Assembly (NCBI GenBank): GCA_002436015.1
Contig: DIXJ01000009.1
Span: 62,001-126,000 of the forward strand
Direction of reading: 5' to 3'
Length of the DNA stretch: 64,000 nt
DNA from: Synergistaceae bacterium UBA6083
Lineage (GTDB): Bacteria; Synergistota; Synergistia; Synergistales; 79-D21
How positions within the stretch are numbered: position 1 is the stretch's first letter; each line of letters begins with the position of its first letter. Positions 34,857 to 43,337 of the stretch are shown here, one piece after another. The notes below the pieces were generated by a model, which saw only the letters and a program-made list of their open reading frames with translations, ran no database searches and was not told the DNA's origin. Made by a program: the position numbers and the translations under genes.

Positions 34857-35737
34857 TCTTTCTCTCCCCCCTTCAGCCTGGAAAAGATTTGCCGCGCGAG
34901 GCTGCTTTCCCCGAGGAGCCCGCCTGGCTGGAATCGGATCATCAGCAGCAGGAGGGCGGCGTAAAGGAACATCCGGTATTCGGTCAGCGGCCTGAAGACT
35001 TCAGGCAACATGCCAAGGACCAGGGCTCCCAGGACCGGTCCCCAAAGGGTCCCCATGCCGCCGAGGACGACCATGGAAAGGATCATGACGGACATGGGGA
35101 AACCGAAATCCGTGGCGCTGATAAAGCGCATGAAATGGGCATAGAGAGCCCCGCCGAGGCCGGCCATCGCAGTTCCGAGGATGAAGGCCGCAAGCTTGAA
35201 ACGAACCGGGGATACACCCATGCTCGATGCCGCTGCCTCGTCTTCCCTCAGTGCGAAGCAGGCCAGGCCAGACCAGCTGCGGGTGAAAAGCCAGCTGACC
35301 AGCTGTACAGCCGCGAGAAAGGCAAGGCACAGGAAGAGGAAGGGCGTTCCCCTGAGCCTTGTCCCGAAAAGGATCACCCTCGGGATTCCGCCGATCCCCA
35401 GTGCCCCGCCGAAAAAGGGGACGTAAAGGAACACGGAGACCACGATGAAGTTGATCCCGATTGTGGTGATGGCGAGGAAGTCTTCCTTCAGCCGGAGACT
35501 GGGCAGGCCGAGGACAAGGCCGATGAACCCCGTTATGAAAAGGACAAGCGGCAGGGCGCCCCAGAAGGAAAAACCCCCGGCAGTCGTCAGGAGGGCGGAC
35601 GCGTAGGCGCCGATCCCGAAGAAAGCGGCGTGGCCGAGGGAAATCTGTCCCGCATAGCCGACAATGACGTTCAGGCCGCAGGCCACGATGGCCTGGATCG
35701 CTATGAAGGTTCCAATCGTGATCGTGTAGTCGCTCAT
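34853..35737 (-). CDS. livM: Branched-chain-type amino acid ABC transporter, permease LivM
   Basis: Inner-membrane permease. The 294 aa protein has eight to nine hydrophobic segments, the N-terminal GYAGQISLGHAAFFGIGAY signature, LRLKEDFLAITTIG and the cytoplasmic REDEAAASSMGV loop that contacts the ATPases. It starts 16 bp after livH and overlaps livG by 4 bp. Confidence 0.95.
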   Translation of the reverse strand: MSDYTITIGTFIAIQAIVACGLNVIVGYAGQISLGHAAFFGIGAYASALLTTAGGFSFWGALPLVLFITGFIGLVLGLPSLRLKEDFLAITTIGINFIVVSVFLYVPFFGGALGIGGIPRVILFGTRLRGTPFLFLCLAFLAAVQLVSWLFTRSWSGLACFALREDEAAASSMGVSPVRFKLAAFILGTAMAGLGGALYAHFMRFISATDFGFPMSVMILSMVVLGGMGTLWGPVLGALVLGMLPEVFRPLTEYRMFLYAALLLLMIRFQPGGLLGESSLARQIFSRLKGGEKE

Positions 35738-35753
35738 TGCGGTTTCGTCCTTC

Positions 35754-36620
35754 CTAGCGCCTGCCGCCCAGGAGTCCCTGTGGACGCCAGAGCAGTACCG
35801 CGATCATGGCGATAAAAGCCAGGGCATCCCGCGGAAGGGGGATGCCGGCGTAGCCGATCAGGAGCGTCTCCGCGATCCCCAGCAGGATTGAGGCCAGGAC
35901 CGCTCCCGGAACGGACCCAAGCCCCCCTACAACGATAAGGGCGAGTGTCTTGTAGGCCGGGACAGCCCCCATCGTCGGGTAGACCTGGTTGTAGTAGATG
36001 CCCACGAGGATGCCTGCGATGGCTGCTACCGCAGAGCCGATCATGAAGGTTACGGAAATGATCCAGTGGCTGTTGATCCCCATCGAGCTGGCGATGGCCA
36101 TGTCCTGGGAAGTGGCCCGCATGGCGAGTCCAAGTTCGGTTTTTGTCGTGATGATCCAAAGCAGGAGGAGGACCCCGGCGCTGATGCCGTAGACGGCGGA
36201 GAGCGTCGAGGAGATCACGATCCCCCCGATCGTGAAGCTTGGGAAAGGCAGTTCCGCAGGGAAGGAGAGGATATACGGTCCGGCCACCATGCGGCAGAGT
36301 TCTTCGATCGCAAGCAGGCAGGCGATGCTGCCGATGAGGGGGACATAGGGGGGGAACTTTAGGAGCGGGTAATAGACAAAACGCTCGATCAGAACCCCCA
36401 GGATGGCGCAAAAAAGCATCGATCCGGTGACAGAGAGGGCGAGGCTGTGCGTTGACGAAAAAATAGCCAGCCCGACATAAGCCCCCACTGTATAGATTGC
36501 AGCATGGGCCACGTGCAGGATTCGCAGGATCCCGTAGACAAGGGCAAGCCCCAGGGTGATCAAGGCATAAATCGCTCCGATTGCCAGCCCGTTCAGCATC
36601 TGTTCGAGGAAAAGCTGCAT
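35754..36620 (-). CDS. livH: Branched-chain-type amino acid ABC transporter, permease LivH
   Basis: Inner-membrane permease. The 288 aa protein has GLAIGAIYALITLGLALVYG at the N-terminus, several further membrane segments, the MRATSQDMAIASSMGIN coupling loop and a C-terminal LLWRPQGLLGGR signature. It lies 22 bp downstream of hutH with no terminator between, so transport and histidase genes appear co-transcribed. Confidence 0.95.
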   Translation of the reverse strand: MQLFLEQMLNGLAIGAIYALITLGLALVYGILRILHVAHAAIYTVGAYVGLAIFSSTHSLALSVTGSMLFCAILGVLIERFVYYPLLKFPPYVPLIGSIACLLAIEELCRMVAGPYILSFPAELPFPSFTIGGIVISSTLSAVYGISAGVLLLLWIITTKTELGLAMRATSQDMAIASSMGINSHWIISVTFMIGSAVAAIAGILVGIYYNQVYPTMGAVPAYKTLALIVVGGLGSVPGAVLASILLGIAETLLIGYAGIPLPRDALAFIAMIAVLLWRPQGLLGGRR

Positions 36621-36642
36621 GGCGGCTTTTTGGCTCCCTGGT

Positions 36643-38175
36643 TTAGTTCAGGTTTCCGACGACCGCTTCGACTTCAGCCACAAGTTCACCCGAATGTGTG
36701 ATCTTGTGGGCTGCCCTGATAAGGGGTTCCATAAGGCAATCCTTCTCGTAGAAGGGTACTACCCGGCGTACGGCTTCGTGAGCAGCCTCCGTTCCCTTGC
36801 CCGGTCTCAGCGGGAGGCTGAAATCGATTCCCTGGGCTGCCGTCAAAACTTCGATGGCCAGGACGTTGAAGGTATTTTCCAGGATTGTCCGGGCTTTTCT
36901 TGCCGCATGTGCGCCCATGGACACGTGGTCTTCCTGGCAGGCCGAGGTCGGGATGGAGTCGACGGATGCAGGGTGGGCCAAAACCTTGTTTTCCGAAACG
37001 AGAGCTGCACAGGTGTACTGCGGTATCATAAACCCGCTGTTTAAGCCGCTTTCCCGCACGAGGAACGGGGGAAGGCCGGATAGCTTGTGGTCGACAAGGC
37101 GTGCTACCCTTCGTTCGGAAATATCAGCCAGTTCCGCTGCCGCTATGCCAAAGAAGTCCATGGCCAGGGCGATCGGCTGGCCGTGGAAGTTGCCGCCGCT
37201 GATGGCGATGCCGTCTGCGGGGAAGATGATTGGGTTGTCTGTCACGGAGTTGATCTCGAGATCGATTTTGCCGCGGACAAAATCCAGCGCATCGCGACTG
37301 GCCCCGTGGACCTGGGGGACACAGCGCAGGGAATAGGCATCCTGGACGCGGTTTCCCTTGAAGTTCTCGATAATCTCGCTTCCTTCGATCAGGGTTCGGA
37401 TATTTTCGGCTACCAGCTTCTGGCCGGTGTGGGGCCGAAGGGCATGAGTCCTGGGGTCGAAGGCATAAGGAACACCGTGAAGGGCCTCCAGGGAGAGGGC
37501 AGCAGCGATGTCGGCGACCTTGGCGAGAATTGAGGCGTCATGGACGGCCAGTGCCGCCAGTCCCGCCATGAAGGCCGTTCCGTTGTTGAGGGCCAATCCC
37601 TCCTTGGGCTTGAGGGACACCGGTTTCAGCCCGGTTTCCTGGAGAGCTCTGGCGGTAGGCATGCGCCGATTCCCAAAAAAGACTTCCCCTTCGCCGAGCA
37701 GGGTAACCGCCAGGTGGGACAGCGGGCAGAGATCTCCGCTTGCCCCGACAGATCCCTGGCTGGGGATGACGGGGTGGATACCAAGGTTGAGGTAATTCAC
37801 GAGCTGGGTCAGGGTTTCCAGGCTAATTCCGGAAAAGCCGCGGGTGAGAGTGTTGATCCGGAGCAGCATGATTGCCCTTACCGCGTCTTCGGGCAGGGCC
37901 TCTCCCACACCGCAGGCATGACTGAGGAGAAGGTTCTTCTGAAGCAGTTCGCTTTGCTCAGGGGGAATCGAGACAGAAGCCAGGTCGCCGAATCCGGTCG
38001 TGATCCCGTAGATGACCTTGCCGCTTCGGGCCCACTCCCTGACGATGCGCCCTCCCCTTTCTACGAAGGTGACGGCTGCCGGGTCCAGAGCCACTCCGTA
38101 CCCTTCCCTTGCAACCCTTACCACGTCTTCCAGCGAGAGGGAATGTCCGTTCAACGCGATGACTTTTGAGTCCAC
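36643..38175 (-). CDS. hutH: Histidine ammonia-lyase
   Basis: Removes ammonia from histidine to give urocanate. The 510 aa product has the Ala-Ser-Gly triad that forms the MIO prosthetic group in GSVGASGDLCPLSH near residue 145, YGITTGFGDLA near the N-terminus, and KEGLALNNGTAFMA. Start chosen at GTG 38175, which has AGGAGG seven bases upstream; an ATG at 38214 would overlap the ribosome site and the amrS end. It stands 40 bp after amrS and 22 bp before livH. Confidence 0.97.
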   Translation of the reverse strand: MDSKVIALNGHSLSLEDVVRVAREGYGVALDPAAVTFVERGGRIVREWARSGKVIYGITTGFGDLASVSIPPEQSELLQKNLLLSHACGVGEALPEDAVRAIMLLRINTLTRGFSGISLETLTQLVNYLNLGIHPVIPSQGSVGASGDLCPLSHLAVTLLGEGEVFFGNRRMPTARALQETGLKPVSLKPKEGLALNNGTAFMAGLAALAVHDASILAKVADIAAALSLEALHGVPYAFDPRTHALRPHTGQKLVAENIRTLIEGSEIIENFKGNRVQDAYSLRCVPQVHGASRDALDFVRGKIDLEINSVTDNPIIFPADGIAISGGNFHGQPIALAMDFFGIAAAELADISERRVARLVDHKLSGLPPFLVRESGLNSGFMIPQYTCAALVSENKVLAHPASVDSIPTSACQEDHVSMGAHAARKARTILENTFNVLAIEVLTAAQGIDFSLPLRPGKGTEAAHEAVRRVVPFYEKDCLMEPLIRAAHKITHSGELVAEVEAVVGNLN

Positions 38176-38215
38176 GATAGCCCCTCCTTCCGCAGATTCC
38201 CTTGCGGGTTCCATG

Positions 38216-39229
38216 TTAACCTATGATGAAACCGTTATCTTGCCCGCATGCCCGGCACTTTCCGTGTGGATCTAATTCAATATGCGCAATATTATATCCT
38301 TCACGTGCGACAATGTCACGTCCGCATTGGCGACATCGAGTTGTCTCGGAAAAGGGAACATTCCCCATGTAGACAAACGGAAGCTTTCGGGACGCGATCT
38401 CCCTGTATTCCATCATGAGTGACAGGGGTGTCGCGGGTTCCGACCATTTCCACCGGGGAAAATACCGTGAAAGATGAAACGGGATGCCTTCGTCGATTTT
38501 GCTGATCCAGTCGATCATCGCTTCGAAAGCGGTCTTGTCGACGTTGATGCCGGGGACGAGCAGGTGAGTCAGTTCGACGTGGACTTTGCCGTCCTTCAGG
38601 GTACCGATTGTCTCGAGCACGGTTTCGAGAAAACCGCCTAGTTTATTGTACCCTTCCAAAGTGAAGGCCTTCAGGTCGATATTTGCAGCCGAGATGAAGG
38701 GCAGGATTTCCTTCAAGGGTTCCGGGTTGATTGTGCCGTTCGTAACCAGAACGACGCCGAAGCCCTCCTGTTGAAGGAGAGGGGCCGCATCGGACAGGAA
38801 TTCGAACCAGACCAGGGGTTCGTTGTAAGTGAAGGCGACGGCCCTGCTTCCGGATTGCTTCGCGGCCTCCAGCAAGTCCCCGGGGGTAATGGGCTGCAGG
38901 GATACGGAGGGATCCCAACGGGCCAATTCCCAGTTCTGGCAAAAGGGACATCTGAGATTGCAGCCGACCGTTCCGACCGAAAGGATCTCCGTGCCGGGAC
39001 GCCAGTGGTAAAGAGGCTTCTTCTCGACCGGATCGAGGTGGATGTGTGCCGCAAAACCGGCGTTGAGCGACAGTAGAGCCTCCCCGTTGGAACTGGCTTT
39101 CCGAACCCCGCAGAGCCCCGTTCCACCAGGTTTCAGGAGACAGGCGTGAGGGCAAAGGTCACACCTGACGAGCCCGTTTTCAATATGCCACCAGCTGGCC
39201 CTGGCGAGCCCTTCCTCACTTGGGGTCAT
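38216..39229 (-). CDS. amrS: AmmeMemoRadiSam system radical SAM enzyme
   Basis: Radical SAM protein of the AmmeMemoRadiSam set, whose biological reaction is not established as far as I know. The 337 aa product has an N-terminal CDLCPHACLL ... GLCGVR segment, the radical SAM cluster motif CNLRCPFCQNW (CxxxCxxC) near residue 70, FTYNEPLVWFEF, and the DLKAF and HLSRYFP stretches. A C-terminal pair of CxxC motifs (CRQCG ... CRACG) looks like a zinc or rubredoxin-type knuckle. ATG overlaps the stop of the Memo/AMMECR1 fusion (ATGA), so stoichiometric expression is likely. Confidence 0.92.
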   Translation of the reverse strand: MTPSEEGLARASWWHIENGLVRCDLCPHACLLKPGGTGLCGVRKASSNGEALLSLNAGFAAHIHLDPVEKKPLYHWRPGTEILSVGTVGCNLRCPFCQNWELARWDPSVSLQPITPGDLLEAAKQSGSRAVAFTYNEPLVWFEFLSDAAPLLQQEGFGVVLVTNGTINPEPLKEILPFISAANIDLKAFTLEGYNKLGGFLETVLETIGTLKDGKVHVELTHLLVPGINVDKTAFEAMIDWISKIDEGIPFHLSRYFPRWKWSEPATPLSLMMEYREIASRKLPFVYMGNVPFSETTRCRQCGRDIVAREGYNIAHIELDPHGKCRACGQDNGFIIG

Positions 39230-40569
39230 TGTTTGCCGTTTTCCAGGTGGCGATCCACCGTGAAGCGCCACAGGTCAGCCCCATCCGGCCCGGGGAGTCC
39301 CGCTTTACGGCTGGCGACGGCCAACTGCTCCTCCACATTGTCGATCCCTTCGAGGTCAGGCAGGAGGACCCCCCGACGGTTCCCCTTCTCGACGATAACT
39401 CCGTATCGCCGGGGATCCAGCGATTCCGGGCCGGAGATCCTTTCGGGCGAGCCGAGAACGTCCACCGAGACCGTGATTCCCGGCAATTCCGAAAGCGTGA
39501 CGGGCTCGAAACGGGGATCCCTCGTGGCGCTGGAGATTGCGTTTTGGAGAATCTCCTCCCCAAGCGAAGGGCAGATCGGTTCCAAGGTTCCTATGCATCC
39601 TCGAAGTGAGCCGTCCGTGCGGTTTTTCAGGGAAACGAAACAGGCTTGCCTTGCCTCCCAGAGTTCATGGCCCGGGTACAGGTTTTTAACTTCGTCCGCA
39701 ACAAGCCTTCTGCCCGTTTCGAGATAGTGCCGGATCGAGGCTCGGGCAAGCCCCGGCAGCTTGGCACCGTTTTTGTTTTCGGTATTCCCCGGGCATTCCC
39801 AGAGTGCCGTGCCGTATCCGACCCCGAAAGGGGCTTCGTAGGAGAGCACTTCAATTGGATCCTTTCCAGCCAGCCCGAGGAGGGTGAGCGCGGAGCGTAG
39901 GCCACATTCCCCTGCCCTGTCGACGAAGGCTGGATCAAGGTCCAGGAGGGCTTGTGCGTCATTGCGCCTTATCGAGTCCATGACAAGGGCGTCGAAGCGG
40001 GCACCGTCAGGGTGATAGCCTGCCGGTGCCTCGGGAGTTACCCTATGCGACAGGTCTCCGCTCGCCAAAAGGGCCCACCTGCGAAAGTCCCTGAATTCGG
40101 ACAGGAGTTTCCCGAGGGAGAAAGCCGCTTGCAGGCCAAGCCCGATTGGGTTCGCCAGGACGAGGCGGGGCAAGTTTCCCCAAGCCTTGTGAAACCAGGT
40201 CAGGGGTACGACTGAGGCGTGGTCGAGCTGGAAGGTTCCGGTACCCCACCTGGGGACGGGTATGGACGATTTGAGAAAATCGACAAGGTCGTGAGAGGCA
40301 TCGCAGCCTCCGGAGGCTTCAAAGAGGGTTCCGCCAACTCCGAATTTCTGGAGTCCACCCTCGAACCCGAGTGCGTCGACGAACATCAGCCCATCACCAA
40401 AGGGGGCATGGGGACTGAGAACCAGCAAAACTTCGGGTTTCCTGTCACGGAGCCTTTCGGCGAGGCCCTGCATACCCTTGAGAGTGACGGAAGCTTCCCT
40501 TTCCCTTCCCCGGCCGACCTCGGGGACGATTATTGGCGGATGAGGAGCCAGGCAACCCCAAAGCCACAT
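39226..40569 (-). CDS. amrBA: Fused AmmeMemoRadiSam proteins B (Memo-like) and A (AMMECR1)
   Basis: A two-domain protein of 447 aa. Residues 1 to about 255 form a LigB-superfamily (class III extradiol dioxygenase/Memo-like) domain with CLAPHPPIIVPE, LSPHAPFGD, LDHASVVPL and GDLSHR, so the His positions expected for metal binding are present. Residues from about 275 form an AMMECR1 domain with the signature SLRGCIGTLEP and LSELPGITVSVDVL. The ATG has AAGGGGGG eight bases upstream and follows a candidate promoter. The next gene, amrS, overlaps by 4 bp. Substrate unknown. Confidence 0.93.
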   Translation of the reverse strand: MWLWGCLAPHPPIIVPEVGRGREREASVTLKGMQGLAERLRDRKPEVLLVLSPHAPFGDGLMFVDALGFEGGLQKFGVGGTLFEASGGCDASHDLVDFLKSSIPVPRWGTGTFQLDHASVVPLTWFHKAWGNLPRLVLANPIGLGLQAAFSLGKLLSEFRDFRRWALLASGDLSHRVTPEAPAGYHPDGARFDALVMDSIRRNDAQALLDLDPAFVDRAGECGLRSALTLLGLAGKDPIEVLSYEAPFGVGYGTALWECPGNTENKNGAKLPGLARASIRHYLETGRRLVADEVKNLYPGHELWEARQACFVSLKNRTDGSLRGCIGTLEPICPSLGEEILQNAISSATRDPRFEPVTLSELPGITVSVDVLGSPERISGPESLDPRRYGVIVEKGNRRGVLLPDLEGIDNVEEQLAVASRKAGLPGPDGADLWRFTVDRHLENGKQ

Positions 40570-40596
40570 TTTTCAGACCCCCCTTCTTTCAAGACA

Positions 40597-40625
40597 AATA
40601 TACCCCAACCCTGACATTTTGTTGA
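40597..40625 (-). promoter_or_regulatory. Candidate promoter of the amrBA-amrS-hutH-liv series
   Basis: On the minus strand TCAACA (40625-40620), 17-bp spacer, TATATT (40602-40597); four and five matches to consensus. It lies in the 90-bp gap between queA and amrBA, about 28 bp upstream of the ATG. No clear terminator for queA was seen in the same gap. Confidence 0.55.
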
Positions 40626-40659
40626 GAATATCGGGTGGGAATCCAGGGGGAAAATCGGG

Positions 40660-41733
40660 CTAAATGATGAACATCGCGTCACCGAAAGAGAAAAAACGGT
40701 AGTTTTCCCTCACTGCCGCGTGATAGGCACCCATGGTTGCCTCATGCCCGGCAAAGGCGCTGACAAGCATCAGGAGGCTGCTCTTCGGGAGATGGAAGTT
40801 CGTAATGAGGGCATCGATCACCTTGAAGCGATAGCCCGGGTAAATAAATAGTTTGGTCTGGTCAATTCCGGGCCGGCAAGTCCATATTTGCGAAGAAGCC
40901 TCGAGCGCTCGTACGACTGTCGTTCCGACGGCGATGACTCGCCTTCCATCCTGTCGTGCGGCGTTCACCCTTTCAGCCGCTTCTTTGGGAATTTCGAAAA
41001 ACTCTTCGTGCATGGGATGTTGCCGGATATCCGCTTCCTTGACGGGGCGGAACGTCCCGATACCGACATGAAGGGTCAGCCTCGCCACCTCGATCCCCAT
41101 CGAGCAGATCTCGTCGAGGAGGGGTTCCGTGAAATGCAGCCCGGCTGTGGGTGCTGCGACAGCTCCTTCATTTTTCGCATAAACGGTCTGGTACCTTCCC
41201 GGGTTGATAGTGCTGTTGTGGATATACGGGGGAAGGGGGACCTGCCCCGCCCTGTCGATAAAATCGTGGATATCTAGTGTCTCCGGGAATGTCACTACCC
41301 GCAGGCCGTCCGGAAGGCATTCCCCCACCGTGACGCATGCTCCCCCGTCCAGCAGTACGGAAATCCCTGGTTGAAGGCGCCTGCCGGGCCTGACGAGGGC
41401 TTCCCATCGCTTCCAAAGCGGATCAAGGGCCCTCAGCAGGAATATTTCCGATCGGGCGGTCCCGCCGGTTTTTGTCCCGTAAAGGCGTGCCGGAATGACC
41501 CTTGCATCGTTCAGGACCAGCAAATCTCCCGGTAAAAGGTAATCGACGATGTTGCGGAAGGATCGATGCTCGATGCGGCCCGCATCACGCTTCAGGACCA
41601 GAAGCCTCGATGAGTCCCTTGGTTCTGCGGGGACTTGGGCGATATGTCCCTCAGGGAGATCGTAATTGTAAGATTCGGTCCTGAGCAGGTCGTGGGAAAC
41701 CTGAAGGGATGGACCGGTTTCGTCAGCTTTCAT
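40660..41733 (-). CDS. queA: tRNA preQ1(34) S-adenosylmethionine ribosyltransferase-isomerase
   Basis: Adds the ribosyl group of AdoMet to preQ1 in tRNA to form epoxyqueuosine. The 357 aa protein shows YDLPEGHIAQVPAEPRDSSR, LLVLNDARVIPARLYG, GAVAAPTAGLHFTEPLL and LHVGIGTFRPV. It starts 12 bp after the spoIID-like gene and is the last gene of the nadE-to-queA series. Length and motifs are ordinary. Confidence 0.97.
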   Translation of the reverse strand: MKADETGPSLQVSHDLLRTESYNYDLPEGHIAQVPAEPRDSSRLLVLKRDAGRIEHRSFRNIVDYLLPGDLLVLNDARVIPARLYGTKTGGTARSEIFLLRALDPLWKRWEALVRPGRRLQPGISVLLDGGACVTVGECLPDGLRVVTFPETLDIHDFIDRAGQVPLPPYIHNSTINPGRYQTVYAKNEGAVAAPTAGLHFTEPLLDEICSMGIEVARLTLHVGIGTFRPVKEADIRQHPMHEEFFEIPKEAAERVNAARQDGRRVIAVGTTVVRALEASSQIWTCRPGIDQTKLFIYPGYRFKVIDALITNFHLPKSSLLMLVSAFAGHEATMGAYHAAVRENYRFFSFGDAMFII

Positions 41734-41745
41734 TGGGACTCCCTG

Positions 41746-43107
41746 TCAGCGGAGGACCTGGAGCGTGGTCCCGGGGAAGTAATGGCCGAGAATAGCCCTG
41801 TAGTCCCACCCGTTTTCAGAAAGGGCCTTTGCCCCCCACTGGGAAAGGCCGACCCCGTGTCCCCATCCTCTGCCCTGGAAGTCGAAAAAGGCCGGGCCGG
41901 TTCCTGAAAAAGACCGTGCGGGAGCTGGCAGAGCGGGTGCGGCGGGAATAGGTGCCTGGTGGTCCCCTCCCCTCGCTAGGGCTTTCTTGATGTAATCCTC
42001 CCGCTTTTCCGGGTGAAGGAGCATATCCATCAGCTCTGTGCTGGAGAAGGCCCCCTGCCGGGTAAGGACGATCAGGGGATCTTCGCCAGCTTTCAACGGG
42101 ACCGGGGCCGAGGGGGAAATCGGCACTCCCGTTCCCGCAAAGGCGACATCGAAAAGGGTGCTGCGTATCAGGTTGCTCCCCGCAGCCATTCGGAAAGAAT
42201 GGCCCTTGACCGTGGCGCTCCCTGAAGTGCCCCGCACTTCAAGGAGGGTCACGCGGTTTCCGCTGTCTTTCTGCGCTGTCCTGATCTCGAGGATCGTTCC
42301 GACCGGGGCCTTGAGGGCGTTCATGATTTTCTGCAAGGTTTCCTGGGAGAGCGAGGCTTTCCAGCGACTATGGGGAGTTTCGTAAGGTACGGGCTCAGGG
42401 CGGCATGTCAGGTAAGGCAATCTTCCGCCCCACACGGTCGAGACATCGGCCGTCCACCCGGCCCCGTCTGAGAAGTAGTAGGTGTGTGCGAGCTGGGAAC
42501 CGTAAAAGACCATGATCCCACGGGTTTCTGCGATAGCCCGGTCGAGCTTGGGATCTTCGGCTGCCATCCCCCGGTATGCCTGGCAGTGGGTCGTGGAGCA
42601 CAGGTCGAAACCTTCTTTCCCATGCCGGCCGGCTTGCCGCAGGGCATAGGTACGGGCAATGACCGCCTGGGCTTTCAGGGCTTCCATGGGCCAGGCCGGG
42701 TTCACCTCGATTTTCAGTACTCCCCTGAGGTAGGATTCGACATCAAGAACGTTGACCACCGAAAAACCGTTATTGTATGGGAAGAGGCTCAGGCTACCCC
42801 GATAGGGCCTTCCATTCCACTTGATCGGTTGCGCTCCTTGAAATTCCAAGGGGAGGGATGCCGCCTGTCCGTTGACAAGCATCCTTCCAGCCGAAAGTTC
42901 CAAGATGGCCCGCCGACCCACGGAAAGGGTTCTTCCCCCCGCATCTGTGCATCGCAGGGGCGCTTCAGACTCTACTGTACCGGATTGGGCACCTGTCGCG
43001 ATCCCAATGCGCACCAGCCTAGGGGAGGCTTGTACGGGTTTCGAAAAAAGGCAGGATGTGCCCGCAAGAATCAGGCTTAAAGCAAGGATGAATTTGAGAG
43101 TTTTCAT
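41746..43107 (-). CDS. SpoIID/LytB-domain protein
   Basis: SpoIID-family lytic transglycosylases cut denuded peptidoglycan during engulfment in spore formers; LytB-type relatives stimulate amidases. The 453 aa protein has a signal peptide (residues 1 to about 27, likely cleavage after VQA), the SpoIID core with LDVESYLRGVLKIEVNPAWPMEALKAQAV and ARTYAL, CSTTHCQAYRG, YYFSDGAGWTADV, and a C-terminal GWGHGVGLSQWGA. The Glu in LKIEV is the expected catalytic residue. ATG overlaps the DUF2905 stop (ATGA). No sporulation genes surround it; a vegetative wall role is inferred. Confidence 0.88.
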   Translation of the reverse strand: MKTLKFILALSLILAGTSCLFSKPVQASPRLVRIGIATGAQSGTVESEAPLRCTDAGGRTLSVGRRAILELSAGRMLVNGQAASLPLEFQGAQPIKWNGRPYRGSLSLFPYNNGFSVVNVLDVESYLRGVLKIEVNPAWPMEALKAQAVIARTYALRQAGRHGKEGFDLCSTTHCQAYRGMAAEDPKLDRAIAETRGIMVFYGSQLAHTYYFSDGAGWTADVSTVWGGRLPYLTCRPEPVPYETPHSRWKASLSQETLQKIMNALKAPVGTILEIRTAQKDSGNRVTLLEVRGTSGSATVKGHSFRMAAGSNLIRSTLFDVAFAGTGVPISPSAPVPLKAGEDPLIVLTRQGAFSSTELMDMLLHPEKREDYIKKALARGGDHQAPIPAAPALPAPARSFSGTGPAFFDFQGRGWGHGVGLSQWGAKALSENGWDYRAILGHYFPGTTLQVLR

Positions 43108-43337
43108 TTTAACCACCTCAGGAAAAGGTTCATGAGGATTGTCAGGACTAGGCTGACGAGGACCATGGTCCCGATAGGGGCAAAGAACAGGACATGCTTT
43201 CCACGAAAAGAGAAGTCCCCGGGAAGGCGGCCCAGCGGAAGGCCGATCTTTCCCGCCAGGATGACGAGCCCCCCCAGAACAACCATCAACGCTCCCGCAA
43301 AAAGGAGGAACTTACCCAGGGATTGCATCGGGTTCAT
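43104..43337 (-). CDS. DUF2905 family membrane protein
   Basis: A 77 aa protein with two membrane helices (residues about 8 to 28 and 50 to 72) linked by the conserved IGLPLGRLPGDFSFRGKHV loop, which is the DUF2905 signature. Function unknown. It overlaps ruvB at the 5' end and the spoIID-like gene at the 3' end by 4 bp each, so it is co-translated with them. DUF2905 next to ruvB and queA is a frequent arrangement. Confidence 0.88.
   Translation of the reverse strand: MNPMQSLGKFLLFAGALMVVLGGLVILAGKIGLPLGRLPGDFSFRGKHVLFFAPIGTMVLVSLVLTILMNLFLRWLK

Noticed and set aside
35734..36411. A 225-codon minus frame inside livH
   Set aside because: Out of frame with livH and rich in Arg/His/Pro, with none of the hydrophobic pattern of the permease.
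38176..38215. Possible terminator between amrS and hutH
   Set aside because: The 40 bp hold a ribosome site for hutH and no stem with a T-tail, so no transcription break can be supported.
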